From the NCBI GenBank assembly GCA_027032855.1, contig JALVLX010000004.1, positions 1 through 6,495 on the forward strand: a DNA stretch of 6,495 nt, in the 5' to 3' direction. Below, one piece after another: positions 4,166-6,495 of this stretch. Within the stretch, counting starts at the first letter, position 1. Every line of letters begins with the position of its first letter. The stretch is from Flavobacteriales bacterium (GTDB lineage Bacteria > Bacteroidota > Bacteroidia > Flavobacteriales > Flavobacteriaceae). The translations under genes and the position numbers were made by a program. The notes under the pieces were generated by a model. The model was given only the letters and a program-made list of their open reading frames with translations. It made no database searches and was not told where the DNA came from.

Positions 4166-5511
4166 TTCAAAACCAATATTTTTCGCGTTATAACCTTCTT
4201 GTTTGTCAAAAGCGCTTTGACTAAGTAGTAGCCTTTATTAAAGCTTGAAACGTCAATATCCGTTTGGTTGGTTGTCAGAACTTGCCGTCCGGTGATATCA
4301 AAAATTTCTACTTGTTGCAAGTTGTTTGCAGAAGAAATATGCAGTACGTCGTGAACCGGATTGGGATAAACGGATAAAGCATCTATTTTGTTTGAACCGA
4401 TAGCATTGGGGTTTTGTGTTAATAAAACAATTTCGTTGGAAACCGAACCTGCAACCATTATATCAAAAATGTTGTCCCCATCAAAGTCTTGTACAGTAAA
4501 TGTTGTAGCGCCTTTAATATTGTCATCAATAATTGTTTTGGTAAAATTTTGAGCACCGTCATTATAATAAATCACTACTTGCGAATTATTGCCGGATGTA
4601 TCACCATAACCGGTTGCTACAATGTCCTTGTCACCATCTCCGTCAATATCAAGCCAGTGAATATAGGAAGCGCCGGGTAGGTTATTGTCAATTGTATGTT
4701 TTGTAAACGATGAACCGTCGCCATTAACATTTTCAAACCAAGCCACTTCGTTGTCAACATAAGCGGCGCCTATTACATCATCGTCGCCGTCCAAATCAAT
4801 ATCGCCGCCTTCAACACCAAAAGCACCGTTAAAGTTAGAAGCTACTGTACCGGCATATACTATGCCATAAGTGCCTATTTTATGCCAAGTAATTTCATTT
4901 GAATTATATGAAGAAACCAAAAAGTCAGGCGAACTATCCAAATCAAAATCACCTCCGTGTAAATAGCGAGGCGAATCAACACTGATGATATTTAACCGGC
5001 TAAAAGAGTTTCCCCCATTGTTAATATAAACGGCTGCGGCATTTTCACCACTTACCAGAATGCCGATGTCAATATCTCCATCCGGGGTAGCAGGGTCAAT
5101 AATAGTTCCAATATCCGATAAACGGACTTGTCGTGGGTCATTAAGACCGGTTTCTATCACTGTTTTTACAAAAGTGCCGTTATCATTTTCATACCAAACC
5201 AAATCTGTAGTGCCTGATGCGGCGAAGTCCATATCGCCGTCACCGTCAAAATCTTCTCCATCTATAAAACGGGCACCCGTAAAATTGTTGTCAATGGTTG
5301 TTTGGGTAAAATAGCCTGCTCCATCATTGATAAAATAAGCCAAAATATTGCCCGATTCTCCGGCAGCGAGCAAATCTAAAGATCCATCGTCGTTAACATC
5401 TTTTTCTAAAATGCCGTAAGCACCGTTAAAATTAGCAACCACAATTCTATAATATTGTGAAAATCCTGTTGCGGTTATGATGATAAAAACAAGAGTGAAT
5501 AATTTTTTCAT
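4162..5511 (-). CDS. secreted FG-GAP/VCBS-repeat protein with T9SS sorting domain
   Basis: The 449-residue product starts with a signal peptide (MKKLFTLVFIIITATGFSQ, likely cut after the S or Q at 18-19). Seven repeats of about 50 residues follow, beginning near 28, 76, 123, 179, 227, 277 and 331. Most have a start like NNFNGA, an aspartate-rich loop such as DFDGDGDMD or DIDGDGDKD (calcium-binding type), and a strand such as IVAWFEN. Loops four (DFDLDSSPD) and seven (DFDGDNIFD) are degenerate. Seven repeats suggest a seven-bladed beta-propeller. Residues 377-449 (ALSVYPNPVHDVLHI, FDITGRQV, KGYYLVKA, ITRKILV) form a T9SS type A sorting domain (TIGR04183-like), so the protein should be exported and released or attached at the cell surface. 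Ligand is unknown; adhesion or carbohydrate contact is possible. It is probably a single-gene transcript. Confidence 0.92.
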   Translation of the reverse strand: MKKLFTLVFIIITATGFSQYYRIVVANFNGAYGILEKDVNDDGSLDLLAAGESGNILAYFINDGAGYFTQTTIDNNFTGARFIDGEDFDGDGDMDFAASGTTDLVWYENDNGTFVKTVIETGLNDPRQVRLSDIGTIIDPATPDGDIDIGILVSGENAAAVYINNGGNSFSRLNIISVDSPRYLHGGDFDLDSSPDFLVSSYNSNEITWHKIGTYGIVYAGTVASNFNGAFGVEGGDIDLDGDDDVIGAAYVDNEVAWFENVNGDGSSFTKHTIDNNLPGASYIHWLDIDGDGDKDIVATGYGDTSGNNSQVVIYYNDGAQNFTKTIIDDNIKGATTFTVQDFDGDNIFDIMVAGSVSNEIVLLTQNPNAIGSNKIDALSVYPNPVHDVLHISSANNLQQVEIFDITGRQVLTTNQTDIDVSSFNKGYYLVKALLTNKKVITRKILVLN

Positions 5512-5560
5512 AATGTAACTTTTTTGATTGTTTGCCTGTAACTATGGCAACATAAAATTA

Positions 5561-5594
5561 TTGTTACAAATATAGAAATAATTTAGTTGAAAGT
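5561..5594. repeat. 34-bp direct repeat, copy A, carrying the FG-GAP gene promoter
   Basis: TTGTTACAAATATAGAAATA followed by ATTTAGTTGAAAGT matches 5749-5782 with one difference in 34 bases. On the - strand the repeat contains TATATTTG (5574-5567), an exact TAnnTTTG box placed about 56 bases upstream of the FG-GAP ATG, so this copy is the likely promoter. No -33 TTG is seen at the right spacing. Confidence 0.75.
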
Positions 5595-5748
5595 TGAATG
5601 TTAAAAGTTGAAAGTTTTTCCTGTTTTCGCCACTTTTATTTTGCAAAAAAAATAAGTGGCTGATAATGAAAGTCTTATAAAACAATTTTGTTGTTCTTGG
5701 GTGTCCTTCTGGCAAAAACAGTCTAAAATGACGGAATACAAAAGATTG

Positions 5749-5782
5749 TTGTTACAAATATAGAAATAAATTAGTTGAAAGT
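5749..5782. repeat. 34-bp direct repeat, copy B
   Basis: This is a copy of 5561-5594 with a single T-to-A difference. It also carries TATATTTG on the - strand (5762-5755), but no gene begins within the next 190 bases in that direction other than the FG-GAP gene, so it would be a second, distal promoter or a relic. Confidence 0.75.
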
Positions 5783-5788
5783 GGGTAT

Positions 5789-5808
5789 AGACGAATTACA
5801 ATTCGTCT
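5789..5808. repeat. REP-like palindrome
   Basis: AGACGAATT (5789-5797) and AATTCGTCT (5800-5808) are perfect complements separated by two bases, forming a 9-bp inverted repeat just after repeat copy B. It lacks a T-tract on either strand, so a dispersed palindrome or protein site fits better than a terminator. Confidence 0.6.
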
Positions 5809-5964
5809 CAGTGCAAAGTGATAAAGTGTCTAGTGCGGATTTTTCCTCATTTCCTCAAATTGGTAGCAGTAATTCAGTATGAAGCAGTTAGTAATCATCA
5901 AAAAATATAATAATCTTTGAAGTAGATAAAATCCTCAATTCCTCAAAAAATAAAAAGATTTCTC

Positions 5965-5982
5965 TCCCTACTTTTGTAGGGA
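5965..5982 (-). terminator. probable terminator of the HMG-CoA reductase gene
   Basis: TCCCTAC and GTAGGGA form a perfect 7-bp stem with a 4-base loop, 24 bases past the HMG-CoA reductase stop. On the - strand it is followed by GAGAAA and then TCTTTTTATTTTTT. The six-base gap before the T-tract weakens it as a terminator. It also resembles the hairpin at 3232-3249, so it may be a repeat element serving as a terminator. Confidence 0.5.
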
Positions 5983-6005
5983 TCGAAATGGCAATCGATA
6001 CCTTA

Positions 6006-6495
6006 TCACTCCCTTCCCAATAAATCCTTCAAGGCTTTAAAACTGACTTTTTTGTCGGCAAAGTATTGTTCGGCTTTTTGGCGTTCTTCGGGGGTGGCTT
6101 TTAAGAATGTAAGCAGGTTGTTGAGGTGCATCTTCATGTGTCCTTTTTGAATACCGTTGGTTATCAGTGAATTAACTGCTGCAAAATTTTGTGCCAATCC
6201 TGCTGTTGCTATGATTTGCATTAAGTCTTTGGCGGTTGGATTTTGAAGCAGTTGCAACGAAAAACGCACCAATGGGTGAATAGCGGTAATACCTCCAACG
6301 GTACCGACAGCTAAAGGTATTTCTATCCAATACCGGAAAATACCGTCTTTAATTTCGGCATGAGAGAGAGAAGTATATTGTCCGGATTTACCTGCAAAGG
6401 CATGTGCGTTGGCTTCTACGGCTCTAAAGTCGTTGCCGGTGGCTATAACGACCGCATCAATTCCGTTCATGATGCCTTTGTTGTGCGTAACAGCT
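6006..6495 (-). CDS. mvaA: class II HMG-CoA reductase, C-terminal part (5' end outside window)
   Basis: The frame is open from the right edge and yields 162 residues, beginning AVTHNKGIMNGIDAVVIATG, and ends in tandem stops TGA TAA. Compared with the Pseudomonas mevalonii enzyme, the catalytic lysine (K267) is in HNKG, the catalytic aspartate (D283) in ATGND exactly 16 residues later, and the catalytic histidine (H381) in the KGHMKMH stretch; LAVGTVGG is the conserved glycine-rich motif between them. The missing N-terminal part holds the catalytic glutamate and most of the nucleotide site. The enzyme interconverts HMG-CoA and mevalonate; in Flavobacteriia it serves isoprenoid synthesis through the mevalonate pathway. 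Other pathway genes are not in view. The internal ATG at 6470 is not the start, since homology continues upstream of it. Confidence 0.95.
   Translation of the reverse strand, partial: AVTHNKGIMNGIDAVVIATGNDFRAVEANAHAFAGKSGQYTSLSHAEIKDGIFRYWIEIPLAVGTVGGITAIHPLVRFSLQLLQNPTAKDLMQIIATAGLAQNFAAVNSLITNGIQKGHMKMHLNNLLTFLKATPEERQKAEQYFADKKVSFKALKDLLGRE

Larger units (their letters stand above)
5512..6005. other. intergenic region rich in repeats and palindromes, no gene
   Basis: I find no convincing reading frame in these 494 bases. They hold the two 34-bp repeat copies, a run of GTTGAAA-like units (5585-5615), an imperfect hairpin GCCACTT/AAGTGGC with an inner 5-bp stem (5629-5660), a 20-base palindrome (5789-5808) and a hairpin downstream of HMG-CoA reductase (5965-5982). 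The mixture looks like an accumulation of small repeat elements between two - strand genes. Confidence 0.7.

Noticed and set aside
4489..5314. Open + frames inside the FG-GAP gene
   Set aside because: They are antisense products of the repeated aspartate/glycine codons of the real gene.
5629..5660. Hairpin GCCACTT/AAGTGGC as a terminator
   Set aside because: It is not followed by a T-run on either strand and the stem is interrupted by a 2-base bulge.
1..6495. CRISPR array, tRNA, rRNA or insertion-sequence transposase
   Set aside because: I saw no regularly spaced repeats with unique spacers, no tRNA-like cloverleaf or rRNA sequence, and no transposase motifs on either strand.

Overview
The window reads as chromosomal DNA of a flavobacterium (Bacteroidota, Flavobacteriia). 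The evidence is an AT-rich base composition, -7 promoter boxes of the Bacteroidota form TAnnTTTG in front of most genes, A-rich start regions without Shine-Dalgarno sequences, a secreted protein with a type IX secretion (T9SS) C-terminal sorting domain, and a class II HMG-CoA reductase as expected of mevalonate-pathway Flavobacteriia. I cannot name the genus with certainty.

Positions 1-1444 are an accessory segment. The 3' end of an unrecognised + strand gene (1-69) faces three short - strand genes: a GNAT-like protein (850-1380), a 52-residue lysine/arginine-rich protein starting 2 bases after it (689-847), and a two-helix membrane protein (346-603). The three-gene unit lies between two exact copies of a 20-bp sequence (118-137 and 1425-1444). 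A large nested palindrome (about 133-328) sits inside one boundary and a canonical promoter that should yield a leaderless mRNA sits at the other. Repeat, promoter, genes, palindrome and repeat in that order resemble a mobile gene cassette. This is the part of the window most likely to hold something undescribed.

Positions 1445-4165 are housekeeping. A short, tailless single-stranded DNA-binding protein (ssb, +) converges through a strong bidirectional terminator on a - strand pair: a thioredoxin-like/glutaredoxin fusion followed 21 bases later by a GroES-family co-chaperonin with no groEL beside it. Divergent from this pair, an rRNA pseudouridine synthase of the RsuA/RluB family (+) has a long leader containing several hairpins and tandem repeats.

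Positions 4162-6495 hold a secreted seven-repeat FG-GAP/VCBS protein with a T9SS tail (-), whose stop codon overlaps that of the pseudouridine synthase, then about 490 bases without a gene but rich in repeats and palindromes, and finally the C-terminal part of class II HMG-CoA reductase (-), which runs off the right edge. Apart from the redox/co-chaperonin pair and the cassette-like unit, neighbouring genes do not form an obvious pathway.
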